Part shown: positions 42,214 to 50,780 of the stretch, piece after piece
Layout: each line of letters begins with the position of its first letter
Numbering within the stretch: position 1 is the stretch's first letter
NCBI RefSeq assembly: GCF_000785435.2
Contig: NZ_JTDB02000005.1
Location: 364,955 to 428,954 of the forward strand
Source: Paraburkholderia sacchari
Lineage (GTDB): Bacteria > Pseudomonadota > Gammaproteobacteria > Burkholderiales > Burkholderiaceae
Direction of reading: 5' to 3'
DNA length: 64,000 bases
Program-made: the position numbers and the translations under genes
Notes under the pieces: model-generated
The model's input: the letters and a program-made list of their open reading frames with translations, nothing else
What the model was told of the DNA's origin: nothing
Databases searched by the model: none

Positions 42214-43053
42214 TCAATCGCTGTCAGCGTTTTTTGCGGCGTCAGTTGCAACAGGCCGGAGCATTGCCCGCATGGCCCGAGTTGACAGTAACTTCTTGTA
42301 TGCCGGTGGAGACATCGCATTGATCATAAGGCGACCGCTGACGTCGGCCTTGATGTACTCGACGGCCAGCAGTGCGATGACCGGATTGGTGGTGACGGTG
42401 GCCTGATCGGGAGTGTGGTCGCCGAACTCCGCCACCACCGCATCGTCCTCGTCTGCCACCACCACAGCAAGGCGACGACCGGAAAGACGCAGTCTCGCGC
42501 TTGCCCCACATTCGGCCATGTCGTATGTATGAGGGCCTTTCAACGTCCTGTTGCCATAGATGGCGACATGGGTGTCGACCCCCCGCGCGCTGGCCGATTC
42601 AAGCAGCGGCCCCAACTCGTCAAGCTCCTCGTCCCAGATACCGGCAAATAAACTTGTTTGCGCATTCGAAATCGCGCGCGCAAGAGCCTGGACGATCGAC
42701 TCCGTGCCGCTAAGCGACCAGACCAACCCGGGTTCCTGTTGAACCGGCAGGCGATCCAGTGCGGACGCTGCAGATTCAAGGTCGGCATTGAAGCGTGAGC
42801 GGAGTTCGGCCAACAGTGCCGTGTGCGGAACAGCCGCGTAACGCACGGGCTCGGATCGGTTGACGAGTACGGCACCCCGCGCTTCCAGACGGGCCAGCGT
42901 CTCATACACCTTCGAAGGGGGCATCGATGCTCTGCGGCCCACTTCGGCTCCCGTAAGCGCGGCCTGACCCACCAGGGCCGTGTATGCCTGCGCTTCGTAC
43001 TGGGTGAAGCCCAGCCGCGTCATGGAAGCGATCAATTCTGTATCTGCCGTCAT
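42214..43053 (-). CDS. TrmB-family transcriptional regulator
   Basis: 279 residues. The TrmB winged helix is MTRLGFTQYEAQAYTALVGQ, TGAEVGRRASMPPSKVYETL, ARLEARGAVLVNRSEPVRYA; the C-terminal TrmB regulatory domain has WSLSGTESIVQALARAI and LFAGIWDEELDELGPLLESA. TrmB proteins are common in archaea (sugar control) and rarer in proteobacteria. It is divergent from the RidA/MFS operon, and two strong palindromes lie between them. Confidence 0.88.
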   Translation of the reverse strand: MTADTELIASMTRLGFTQYEAQAYTALVGQAALTGAEVGRRASMPPSKVYETLARLEARGAVLVNRSEPVRYAAVPHTALLAELRSRFNADLESAASALDRLPVQQEPGLVWSLSGTESIVQALARAISNAQTSLFAGIWDEELDELGPLLESASARGVDTHVAIYGNRTLKGPHTYDMAECGASARLRLSGRRLAVVVADEDDAVVAEFGDHTPDQATVTTNPVIALLAVEYIKADVSGRLMINAMSPPAYKKLLSTRAMRAMLRPVATDAAKNADSD

Positions 43054-43073
43054 GTGACTCTTTTCTATTTGAA

Positions 43074-43091
43074 GGTAGTTGACTAACTACC
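43074..43091. promoter_or_regulatory. TrmB operator 1
   Basis: GGTAGTT-gact-AACTACC, perfect 7-bp arms. It overlaps TTGACT (43079-43084), a good -35 box for the RidA operon with TACGAT (43101-43106) 16 bp downstream. Confidence 0.7.
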
Positions 43092-43112
43092 TCAGTAGTA
43101 TACGATCACACA

Positions 43113-43133
43113 TAACTACTACCCAAGTAGTTA
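43113..43133. promoter_or_regulatory. TrmB operator 2
   Basis: TAACTACT-accca-AGTAGTTA, perfect 8-bp arms sharing the AACTAC core with operator 1. It lies just downstream of the RidA-operon -10 box, so bound regulator would block transcription. Confidence 0.7.
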
Positions 43134-43165
43134 TTCGCAAACCATGTCATCAAAGGACGATCCAT

Positions 43166-43531
43166 ATGCGTCAACTCGTCAGCACAGGCTCTCCGTGGGA
43201 GCCCAAAGTCGGTTACTCACGGGCAGTGATCGTGAACGACACGATCTACATTTCAGGTACGGCCGGCAAAGGTCCGGATGTCTATACGCAGACCCGGGAT
43301 GCACTTGCCACGGTCGAGAAGGTGCTCATCGACAATGGTTTTCAGTTGCAGGATGTGGTCCAGAGCCGTCTGGTCGTCGCGGACTTTGAACACTGGGAAG
43401 ACGCGGCGCGCGCGCACGGCGAGGTCTATGGCGACATTCGACCGGCCTTTTCGCTCGTGCATGCGCTGCCGTTCGTCGATGACGCGATCCTCGCAGAGGT
43501 CGAGGCCATTGCCGTCAAGGTCGGCAAGTGA
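43166..43531 (+). CDS. RidA-family protein (YjgF/YER057c/UK114)
   Basis: 121 residues. RidA pattern: SPWEPKVGYSRAVIVNDTIY, ISGTAGKGPDVYTQTRDALA, VEKVLIDNGFQLQDVVQSRL, and the ligand-binding region DIRPAFSLVHALPF. Family members hydrolyse reactive imines or enamines made by PLP or flavin enzymes; the canonical Arg105 motif (N-P-x-R) is not obvious, so it may belong to a Rid2-7 subgroup with another job. AAGGAC precedes the ATG at 43166. Its stop overlaps the MFS start by 3 nt. Confidence 0.87.
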   Translation: MRQLVSTGSPWEPKVGYSRAVIVNDTIYISGTAGKGPDVYTQTRDALATVEKVLIDNGFQLQDVVQSRLVVADFEHWEDAARAHGEVYGDIRPAFSLVHALPFVDDAILAEVEAIAVKVGK

Positions 43532-44766
43532 AGGCCGGGGCTGAGCAGAACGCGCGGCTGTCGGGCCGCGCGGTAGTGGTGCTTTCGATCGCTGCCGGTG
43601 GTGCTATCGCGAACAACTACGCCATACAACCGGCGCTATCTTTCATCGCCGCCGATTTTGGGGTGCCCGTCGCTCCGATTACGGCCGTAGCGTCCGGCGC
43701 GATGACCGGCTATCTGCTCGGCCTGGTGCTACTGGTTCCGCTGGTGGACAAGCTAAGTCCGCGCGCTTTGATTCCGGGGCAGATGTTCGCGCTTGCGTTT
43801 GCATTGGTGCTTGCGGCGTGGGCGCCAGGCCCGGACGCGCTGATTGCTTGCTTCGTTCTCGTCGGTGCCACGACGACGGTTGCTGCGCAGAGCAGTGCCG
43901 TCGTTGGCAAATGCGCCGATCCACAAAGCCGAGCCCAGCTCATGGGGACGGTCTCTGCCGGCATATCGGCAGGGATACTGCTGAGTCGATTCGTGGGTGG
44001 GGTACTGGCGCAGTGGTATGGATGGCGAGGCGCACTGTTGGCGTTCGCGGCCTTCGTGACCGTTTCAGCCGTTTGCGTTATTCCATTACTGACTGCCGAA
44101 CGCCCACTCGGGCATACCGAGTACTTTCTAACGTTGCGGTCTATGCCGCCCTTGATACGGGCATCTCGACAGCTACGTTTGCGCATCTACGCCGGGATGT
44201 TGTGGTTTTTTGCTTTCAATCTGATCTGGGTCGGCCTTGCGGTGCGTCTCGCGGCGCCGCCGTATAACCTGGATGCGGCGACCACCGGACTGTACAGCCT
44301 CGCTGGACTTCTGGGTCTCGTCGTGACGCGTGTCGCGGGGCGCTTGGCCGACCGGTTCGGTAGCCGCGCCGTGATAGTCTGCGGCCTCGCTCTTGCGGCG
44401 TTTTCCGCGTGTGCACTGACTTTCGCACTTGGCCACCCGGTCGCGACTGCAGCCGCGCTGGCCGTATTCGATGCCGGTTGCTTCGCCGCACAAGTCGCCA
44501 ATCAGGCCTGCGTCGTTGCCATCCATCCAGCGCGCGCAGGCGCATTGAACTCGGCTTATCTGACTTTCTACTACGTCGCAGGCGCGATTGGTACCGCCAT
44601 CGCGGGTATGGTCGCAATCAATGCTGGCTGGGAAGTGCTCGCCCTGTTGGCGACGATTACAACGGCGACTGCGGCCATTATTAGCGCTCTCGTCATGACA
44701 TCTGTGCCGGTCGGAAATCGCAGAGACTTTCAAACCCACAACACAGATACTGAGCAGATTCAATGA
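43528..44766 (+). CDS. MFS transporter, arabinose-efflux (AraJ/YbfB) type
   Basis: 412 residues, twelve helices: GGAIANNYAIQPALSFIAAD, ASGAMTGYLLGLVLLVPLVD, GTVSAGISAGILLSRFVGGV, GWRGALLAFAAFVTVSA, RLADRFGSRAVIVCGLALAA. The GTG start lies inside the RidA stop (GTGA overlap), so expression is coupled. Resembles efflux pumps with short cytoplasmic loops; paired with a Rid protein and TrmB it may export a toxic metabolite. Inference. Confidence 0.88.
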   Translation: MKAGAEQNARLSGRAVVVLSIAAGGAIANNYAIQPALSFIAADFGVPVAPITAVASGAMTGYLLGLVLLVPLVDKLSPRALIPGQMFALAFALVLAAWAPGPDALIACFVLVGATTTVAAQSSAVVGKCADPQSRAQLMGTVSAGISAGILLSRFVGGVLAQWYGWRGALLAFAAFVTVSAVCVIPLLTAERPLGHTEYFLTLRSMPPLIRASRQLRLRIYAGMLWFFAFNLIWVGLAVRLAAPPYNLDAATTGLYSLAGLLGLVVTRVAGRLADRFGSRAVIVCGLALAAFSACALTFALGHPVATAAALAVFDAGCFAAQVANQACVVAIHPARAGALNSAYLTFYYVAGAIGTAIAGMVAINAGWEVLALLATITTATAAIISALVMTSVPVGNRRDFQTHNTDTEQIQ

Positions 44767-44845
44767 TGAGGCATTGAATGGCGGATCCTTGTTCATGAAC
44801 AGCCTCTTGAACGTCCGCACAAACAATCTGACGGATGTCGCTTTC

Positions 44846-44873
44846 TGGCCGGCAAGTGTCCGCTCGCCGGCCA
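44846..44873. terminator. hairpin between MFS and recombinase genes
   Basis: TGGCCGGC (44846-44853) and GCCGGCCA (44866-44873), perfect 8-bp stem with a 12-nt loop, between two convergent genes (stops at 44766 and 44882). No T-run. Confidence 0.5.
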
Positions 44874-44881
44874 CGTTGCCG

Positions 44882-45508
44882 TCAGACCTCGGTCTGCTCT
44901 GCCATCTCGAGGGCATCGTCGACTTCAATGCCGAGGTAACGCACCGTACTTTCCAGCTTGGTATGTCCGAGCAGTAGCTGCACCGCACGAAGGTTCTTCG
45001 TCCGCCGGTAGATCAACGAAGCCTTGGTGCGTCGCATGGTGTGGGTGCCGTACGCCGTATCGTCGAGTCCGATCGATGCGATCCACCGATGAACCACTCG
45101 GGCATATTGTCGTGTCGACAGATGCGGCGACGCACGCAATCGGCTTGGGAATAGATAGTCGGTAGACTTCAATCCCCGCGCCCGAATCCATGCCTCAAGG
45201 CTCTGACGAGTCTGCTCCGTGATCTCGAACTGAACCGGCCGTTGCGTCTTCTGCTGCATTACCATTGCCCGCGATCCGACGTGGGCGCCTTGGCAGACGT
45301 CCTGCATCTGCAGCCGAGTCAGATCGCATGCCCGAAGTTTGCTATCAATTGCGAGATTGAACATAGCCAGCTCGCGAATGTTCGAAGACATCTGGAGCCG
45401 GGTGCGAATCGCCCAGATTTCCGGAAGCTTCAACGGCGGCTTCTGGCCGGTGAGTTTGCCCTTGTTCCACGGCACACGGTTGCCTGCGCGACCATTCTGC
45501 GTTTCCAT
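44882..45508 (-). CDS. small tyrosine recombinase (catalytic domain only)
   Basis: 208 residues. The catalytic set is complete: Arg in DSKLRACDLTRLQMQDV, His-x-x-Arg in GTHTMRRTKASLIY, the second His in LLLGHTKLESTVRYLG and the Tyr nucleophile in VRYLG. The N-terminal arm/SAM-like DNA-binding domain of normal integrases (about 100 residues) is missing and replaced by a short basic stretch (VPWNKGKLTGQKPPLKLPEI). This looks like a native short form rather than a fragment, since the start is clean. No tRNA gene or att repeat is seen nearby, so its target is unknown. Confidence 0.85.
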   Translation of the reverse strand: METQNGRAGNRVPWNKGKLTGQKPPLKLPEIWAIRTRLQMSSNIRELAMFNLAIDSKLRACDLTRLQMQDVCQGAHVGSRAMVMQQKTQRPVQFEITEQTRQSLEAWIRARGLKSTDYLFPSRLRASPHLSTRQYARVVHRWIASIGLDDTAYGTHTMRRTKASLIYRRTKNLRAVQLLLGHTKLESTVRYLGIEVDDALEMAEQTEV

Positions 45509-45776
45509 GATGATCTCCTTCCAGTTGAAGGAAGATCCAGTGTGCCGTCTCGCTGTGGAAGCAGTGGTCGCTACTCGACCCTGAGCCGCCGGTCGGGCAA
45601 CCGGAATGCAAGGGCAGGTATCTGAGTGTAGCGGACACCGATACGTAGTTGGATCGAGCGGGTAGACCGCGCAAAACGCTGTACCGGACTACCGCGAGGT
45701 CGCCAAGCGTGCGCTGTGGAAAGCCGCATTCCAGAGGGAAATGCGGCATCGGATACAGGAACGCTGAAGTGAATCG

Positions 45777-46442
45777 TCAGGCTTGGAGTTTGGCTTGCAC
45801 CAACGCAGTCGCACCCGTCAGTTCGCCCAGCGCAGTATTCGGACCCATCGAGCCAAGTCCCCGCTTTTCCATCTCCTGCATCGTCACGGCCCGTTCGATG
45901 TCGGAATCGGCTTCCTTGCATGGGAGAAAGACCACACCTCCTTCGTCAGCAATGACTAGATCACCCGGACGAACAACAGCGCCCCCACAGGAGATCTGCG
46001 CGTTCATGACGCCGCCGGCACCGAGTAGTCGCGTTGTGACGCTGCTGACACCACTTGCCCACACCGGCAAGCCAATCTCGCGAATTTCACCAGGGTCGGC
46101 GATCGGACCGTCGATGATTACGGCCGCTACGCCGCGTTTCGCAATTGCGTAGGCAACGCCCCCGCCGAGGCACGCATGGGTATCGTCACCAAGCCGGTCG
46201 ATCACCAGCACATCGCCTTCGCGCAGCATCGCGACGGCATGATGGAGCAGCGTCGAATCGGCACCCGGAAGGGCAAGGGTGACGGCGGTTCCTACACGAC
46301 GGCCACAATCGTGCAGCGGCCGGATTGTTTTCCGCGGAAACCCCATGAGCCGGAAATGGCCGATCGTCGCCGGTTCGGCGAAGCTCGCACGCTCGACGGT
46401 AGCAGGCTCGACCTTCGCGGGCATTTCATTAATGATGAACAT
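45777..46442 (-). CDS. RraA-like aldolase (4-hydroxy-4-methyl-2-oxoglutarate aldolase family)
   Basis: 221 residues. RraA fold: RRVGTAVTLALPGADSTLLH, REGDVLVIDRLGDDTHACLG, GGGVAYAIAKRGVAAVIIDG, PIADPGEIREIGLPVWASGV, and the metal-site region VRPGDLVIADEGGVVFLPCK. Such proteins cleave 4-carboxy-4-hydroxy-2-oxoadipate or 4-hydroxy-4-methyl-2-oxoglutarate to pyruvate plus a keto acid; others only inhibit RNase E. The operon setting favours the aldolase role. Last gene of the minus-strand operon that starts at 50601, 24 bp after the nitrilase gene. Confidence 0.87.
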   Translation of the reverse strand: MFIINEMPAKVEPATVERASFAEPATIGHFRLMGFPRKTIRPLHDCGRRVGTAVTLALPGADSTLLHHAVAMLREGDVLVIDRLGDDTHACLGGGVAYAIAKRGVAAVIIDGPIADPGEIREIGLPVWASGVSSVTTRLLGAGGVMNAQISCGGAVVRPGDLVIADEGGVVFLPCKEADSDIERAVTMQEMEKRGLGSMGPNTALGELTGATALVQAKLQA

Positions 46443-46466
46443 AGATGAACCTCTTTCAATTGCCGA

Positions 46467-47270
46467 TCAGAGAATGCGATGCTGCCGGAGCGGAATGCGC
46501 GCGCGAACAGTCTCGATATATTTCCGGTCGATCCGGGTAGTGGCAAAACCTTCGCCATTGGAAGCCTGCGCAATAACCTGCCCCCACGGATCAACGATCA
46601 TCGAATGTCCGTAGTTCATGAACTTGCCGTTCTCGAAGGTTCCCGTCTGACCCGGTGCGACGATATAGCACTGGGTTTCTATCGCGCGGGCACGCAGCAG
46701 CGGTTCCCAATGATCTGCGCCCGTCTGGAATGTGAAGGCTGAGGGCACAACGATGACGTCTGCTCCCTTGTCGGCGATCGCGCGAAAGAGTTCCGGAAAA
46801 CGCAGGTCATAGCAGATCGTCATACCGAGGTTGAAGCTCTCAACGGGTACACATACAACGCGCTCGCCGCGCGCGACGTTCTTGGATTCCTTAATCTCCG
46901 TGCCGTCTGGAAGCACAACATCGAAACGATGGATCTTCCGGTATTTGCCGAGCAGTTCGCCCGTTCGGCCGAAGAGCAGTGAGGTGTTGTACACACGGTC
47001 ATCCTCAAGCTCCATCGCGCTGCCAATGTGGAGAAGGACGTTGTGCGCAGACGCCATGGCCGAAAACGCCTCGAACAGTTCGCTGCCGGGAAAGGCGCCC
47101 GCGGACTCGCGCATCTTCGAGGGTGAGATGCTGATGCAGGCAACCATTTCCGGGAACACCACGAGATCCGGTAAGTCGGCGGCAACGGCCTCGGCGAGCA
47201 GCCGCTGCATTTTTGCCAGATTGAGTTGCTGGTCATCCGTCACGTTGGATTGAATTACGGTAACTTTCAT
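46467..47270 (-). CDS. nitrilase-superfamily amidohydrolase (omega-amidase/Nit2-like)
   Basis: 267 residues with the Glu-Lys-Cys triad: E41 in LVVFPEMVACISISPSK, K112 in GELLGKYRKIHRFDV, C153 in MTICYDLRFPELFRA. Lengthwise and by MNYGHSMIVDPWGQVIAQAS it fits the amidase branch that hydrolyses small omega-amides such as 2-oxoglutaramate. In the operon it could remove an amide from the substrate before aldol cleavage. 37 bp after the porin gene. Confidence 0.9.
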   Translation of the reverse strand: MKVTVIQSNVTDDQQLNLAKMQRLLAEAVAADLPDLVVFPEMVACISISPSKMRESAGAFPGSELFEAFSAMASAHNVLLHIGSAMELEDDRVYNTSLLFGRTGELLGKYRKIHRFDVVLPDGTEIKESKNVARGERVVCVPVESFNLGMTICYDLRFPELFRAIADKGADVIVVPSAFTFQTGADHWEPLLRARAIETQCYIVAPGQTGTFENGKFMNYGHSMIVDPWGQVIAQASNGEGFATTRIDRKYIETVRARIPLRQHRIL

Positions 47271-47307
47271 TGCTTGTCCTTTGTAGTACTAAGTTAACTG
47301 AAAAAAA

Positions 47308-48408
47308 TTAGAAGCGGTGTCGAATCCCGGCATAGAGTGCAACCTGGCTGGTCGTGGACGAATTCCCTGCCGTAAACAGGCTGGCAACCTGGCCGGGGCC
47401 GCTCGTGCGCTGGAAATTGCCGCCGACCGTCACATCGGTCCTCTTGGAGAGAAAATAGTCGTAGCTCACGTTCAGCGTATTCCACCGCGAGTCGTCAAGA
47501 CGTGACTGCCAGAAGCCCGCAGTGACGAGCGAAAAGGTGGTGATCTGCCAGGAGGCTCCGATCTCGGGCGTGCGTAGCTTTTCCGTGCGTCCGTTTTTCG
47601 CCGAGGTGAACACCACGTCGGTGTAGAGCGCCCTGAGCGTCACCGAGCCGATGTGGTAGCGGGCCGCAGCTGCGTAGATGTCGGTGGTGCGCAACGCGAG
47701 CGGTGTGGCGGTGGAGAGCGACAGCGGCGTGCCGAAGAACTCGCTGACGCCCATGGACGTGGAAGGCGTAATGCTCGTTCCGCCGATGCTCGAATAGACC
47801 ACAATGCCGTCAAGTACACCGTTCGAATAGGTCAGCTCGAAACTGTTGGAGCGCCGGCTGTTGGTTCCGCCATTCGGATCTCCGAAGCTGTAGAGTGCCT
47901 TGCCGGAGAAGCCGGCAAATTTGGGAGACTCGTAGCGTACCGAATTGCTCAGCGTCACACCGTTGATCCGGTCGACGCTGCCGGGATGGAACGAGAAAAG
48001 GGTGGAACTGGCCGCACTCGAGTAAAGCAGCAGGTCGACGGTGAAATCGAACTGCCGCCCGAGCGCGAGCGTGCCATATTGGTCATTTGTGATACCGAGC
48101 CACGCGCTATTGCCGAACAGCGCGCCATTGTTGCTCAGCACGCCATTGTTCAGATTGAACGTGCTGTTGAGGTTGAACAATACCCGGGTCGAGCCACCCA
48201 GGTCTTCCTCTCCGCGAAAGCCGAAGTTGTTGGACCACGAGCCAGCGTTCTGGGCCTTGACGACCGATTTGCCGCCCACGTTGTTGATATAGGCGATGCC
48301 ATCGTCGAGCGTGCCGTACAACGTCATCGAAGAGGCGGAGCAAGGCTGCTGGCAGATCGCTCCGAGGGTGGCCAGCGCAAAAGCAGAAAGTTTCAGGGTT
48401 CTAGTCAT
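47308..48408 (-). CDS. Gram-negative porin
   Basis: 366 residues. Signal peptide KLSAFALATLGAICQQPCSA; SSMTLYGTLDDGIAYINNVG, GSWSNNFGFRGEEDLGGSTR, NSAWLGITNDQYGTLALGRQ, and C-terminal YAGIRHRF. Outer-membrane trimer porin dedicated to this operon's substrate. The ATG at 48408 is chosen because it starts the signal peptide; only 10 bp separate it from the MFS stop codon. The site GAACGAACGAAA is a poor Shine-Dalgarno, so translation is probably coupled. Confidence 0.92.
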   Translation of the reverse strand: MTRTLKLSAFALATLGAICQQPCSASSMTLYGTLDDGIAYINNVGGKSVVKAQNAGSWSNNFGFRGEEDLGGSTRVLFNLNSTFNLNNGVLSNNGALFGNSAWLGITNDQYGTLALGRQFDFTVDLLLYSSAASSTLFSFHPGSVDRINGVTLSNSVRYESPKFAGFSGKALYSFGDPNGGTNSRRSNSFELTYSNGVLDGIVVYSSIGGTSITPSTSMGVSEFFGTPLSLSTATPLALRTTDIYAAAARYHIGSVTLRALYTDVVFTSAKNGRTEKLRTPEIGASWQITTFSLVTAGFWQSRLDDSRWNTLNVSYDYFLSKRTDVTVGGNFQRTSGPGQVASLFTAGNSSTTSQVALYAGIRHRF

Positions 48409-48418
48409 TTTCGTTCGT

Positions 48419-49798
48419 TCATTGTGTATCGGACTGCGACAGGTTCCCGTCCAGTGCTTGCGGTGCCTGCGAGCGCCGGGACTGGAGAAGCAGATATGTG
48501 CTGAACAGTCCGGCCGAGATTGCGAGAGCGAGGACACCGACCAGGGTCACCCCCACGCGAAGTGCCGCGCCCCCCGCAGGCAATTGATCAACCGCGAAGC
48601 CAACCAGCAAAGGGGCGATAGACAGACCACAGATATTTACGAGCAGCACATAGATGGCTGAAACCCGGCTGCGGAGTTGAGCAGGTGTCTGACTCTGGAT
48701 GAGCGCCGGCGCCACGCCAACGGCGCACGTGCAAAGGGCGTGTAGTACCGCCGTAGACGCGAGCACCGCCACGGGTGTCTGGGCCATATAGAAAAGGCCG
48801 AGGACGGGAAACGCAATCAATGCCGCCACACCGGGAATTCTGAGCGTGGCCGCGTAACTGGCCTTCTTTTGAATGGCATCGGCAAGCGTGCCAGCAACGA
48901 GCATGCTCGCCGCACAGGAAATCAACACGATCAGGCCGTAGGGGCGCCCGATTTCGCCCGGCGTCCAGTGAAATTCCCGCCCAAAAATGGTCGGAATCCA
49001 CGAAAGCAGGCTGTAGTTCAAGGTGAGCAGGCCGGACATGCCGACGTACAGCGTGCCGAGAAATGCCCAGTTGCTGGCAAGAAACGACTTCAGGCTCGTC
49101 CCGTCAGTGGCCATCGAACCATCGACTGGCGAAGAACCGGCTGTGCGTGATACGGTGCGTTCACCGCGAAGCGCATAGGCGAGCAGCGGCAGCAGCACGA
49201 TGGCTGGCAACGCTACGCAGATGAAGGTTGCCTGCCAGGCAGCGAGCGCACCGACCACGGGAAGGCTGACGCCACCGAGTGACTTCAGGTGATCGTAGAG
49301 ACCGCCGACCACATAGAATGCGGATCCCGAGCCTATTACAGCGCCCACCTGGAAGAGGCTGATCGCGGCGTTGCGCTTGCCTGCCGGAAAGCGCTCGTGA
49401 ATGATGGCGTAGCCGGCCGGCGCGAGCGCGGCTTCCCCTGCTCCAACGAGCATGCGTGCGACCAGCAGTTGCGGGAAGCTTGTGGCGAGCCCGCACGCTG
49501 CGGTAGCGACGCCCCAGATCAACAGGCCGAGCAGAATGGTCCATCTGCGCGACCACCGGTCGGCAAGCCAGCCGCAAGGAATGCCGAGGACGGCGTAGAA
49601 CATCCCGAACGCGAGCCCCTGCAATTGCCCGATTTGCGTATTCGAAAGCGCGAATCGCAACTTGATGGGGTCGATGACGAGCGCGAGCGCAAACCGGTCG
49701 ACAATCGACACGATCATCGCGATGCAAAGAAAAACAGTGAGCGTCCAGGCGCCGGCAAGCGATCCAGACGCGACGGGTGGTGCCGAGGTGGGTTTCAT
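48419..49798 (-). CDS. MFS transporter (spinster/hexuronate-like)
   Basis: 459 residues, twelve helices. FLCIAMIVSIVDRFALALVI, GLAFGMFYAVLGIPCGWLAD, RWSRRWTILLGLLIWGVATA, VGAGEAALAPAGYAIIHERF and PAGKRNAAISLFQVGAVIGS are typical of the spinster-like group. Inner-membrane uptake step of the operon. The ATG at 49798 replaces a longer TTG-initiated frame that would run into the aldolase gene. Confidence 0.9.
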   Translation of the reverse strand: MKPTSAPPVASGSLAGAWTLTVFLCIAMIVSIVDRFALALVIDPIKLRFALSNTQIGQLQGLAFGMFYAVLGIPCGWLADRWSRRWTILLGLLIWGVATAACGLATSFPQLLVARMLVGAGEAALAPAGYAIIHERFPAGKRNAAISLFQVGAVIGSGSAFYVVGGLYDHLKSLGGVSLPVVGALAAWQATFICVALPAIVLLPLLAYALRGERTVSRTAGSSPVDGSMATDGTSLKSFLASNWAFLGTLYVGMSGLLTLNYSLLSWIPTIFGREFHWTPGEIGRPYGLIVLISCAASMLVAGTLADAIQKKASYAATLRIPGVAALIAFPVLGLFYMAQTPVAVLASTAVLHALCTCAVGVAPALIQSQTPAQLRSRVSAIYVLLVNICGLSIAPLLVGFAVDQLPAGGAALRVGVTLVGVLALAISAGLFSTYLLLQSRRSQAPQALDGNLSQSDTQ

Positions 49799-49845
49799 GA
49801 TGAATGAGCCGAAAGTGAAGCGGTCCTTGAGCGGGTTGGCGAGCC

Positions 49846-50601
49846 TCAAGCCGAAACGGGGGCTTCAAGAAGCTGGACGGTGGATTGCCACATCTGCTGG
49901 AGACCGTGCGCGAGCGCGACCTGCTCCATCGCGATGAACATGCGGTGCGCACCGTGCTTCACCGCAAAGGCCCTTTCTTCCGGGCTCCATGCCGGAAACA
50001 GCCACGGCTTGCCCGCCGCCTTGGCCGCAGCGACAATCGAGCGAAGGTCGTCCCAGTCGCCGTCTTGCTTCTTGTAGATGCCCCGGCCACGGCGAATGGA
50101 GAGATCGGTCGGGCCAATGAACACGCCATCGACCGTCGGCAGATCAAGGATGCCTGCGACCTCGCGCAGCGCATTTTCGTCTTCGATCATGGGATAGCAG
50201 CGCGTGCGCCTGTCCTGCTCGTCGATCCAGCTGTCAGGCGGATACATGAAGTTCGTAGTGCGGCCCCCTGCCAGACTGCGGTCGCCAAGCGGCGGCAGCT
50301 TTGAATACGCACAAACGCGTCGCGCCTCTTCCACGCCCGAGATATGCGGAATGATCACGGCGTCCGCGCCGAAATCCAGCGCCTGCTGGATGGCTTCGCG
50401 CGTGGGGCCCAGCACCTTCGCGAATACCTCGAACTGCTTCGCCTTGAGGAACGGAATGAAGCGGTCAAGCGCGTCGAGGTCGAACGTGCCGTGCTCGATG
50501 TCGAGAATGGCAACCCTGAAACCAATGCAATGGGCGATCTCGGCCGTGGCGATATTTGGACCCGAAAACCAGAGCCCGAGATGGAGAGTTGAAAGCGTCA
50601 T
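49846..50601 (-). CDS. HpcH/HpaI-family aldolase
   Basis: 251 residues, class II pyruvate aldolase (TIM barrel): GLWFSGPNIATAEIAHCIGF, VAILDIEHGTFDLDALDRFI, FEVFAKVLGPTREAIQQALD, GADAVIIPHISGVEEARRVC, CYPMIEDENALREVAGI, VDGVFIGPTDLSIRRG. It cleaves 4-hydroxy-2-oxo acids to pyruvate and an aldehyde, or acts on malyl-type compounds. First gene of the operon; the GntR gene and three GTATAC sites lie upstream. Confidence 0.9.
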   Translation of the reverse strand: MTLSTLHLGLWFSGPNIATAEIAHCIGFRVAILDIEHGTFDLDALDRFIPFLKAKQFEVFAKVLGPTREAIQQALDFGADAVIIPHISGVEEARRVCAYSKLPPLGDRSLAGGRTTNFMYPPDSWIDEQDRRTRCYPMIEDENALREVAGILDLPTVDGVFIGPTDLSIRRGRGIYKKQDGDWDDLRSIVAAAKAAGKPWLFPAWSPEERAFAVKHGAHRMFIAMEQVALAHGLQQMWQSTVQLLEAPVSA

Positions 50602-50658
50602 AGTCAGATGGATGTGAGAGGGTAGTACGTGCTCGAGCGTCGATTGTGTATTTGTCAC

Positions 50659-50756
50659 GTATACACGACGGATGCGAGAGATTGTCGAAGAAGCATAAGC
50701 GCGCCCGCAATACGGGTATACCTTCGGCCCGAAGAATTAGACGATTTGATGTATAC
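50659..50756. promoter_or_regulatory. three GTATAC motifs, putative GntR operators
   Basis: GTATAC at 50659-50664, 50716-50721 (inside the palindrome GGTATACC, 50715-50722) and 50751-50756. FadR-type GntR proteins bind short palindromes with GT...AC cores, so these are strong candidates for control of both the aldolase operon and the regulator's own gene. The region between the divergent starts is 179 bp. Confidence 0.55.
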
Positions 50757-50780
50757 TCGGCGTATATTTAAGGAAACGCC

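Noticed and set aside
42017..42217. 66-aa minus-strand frame before the TrmB gene
   Set aside because: No ribosome site or recognisable domain; 208-bp gap between genes is enough to explain it.
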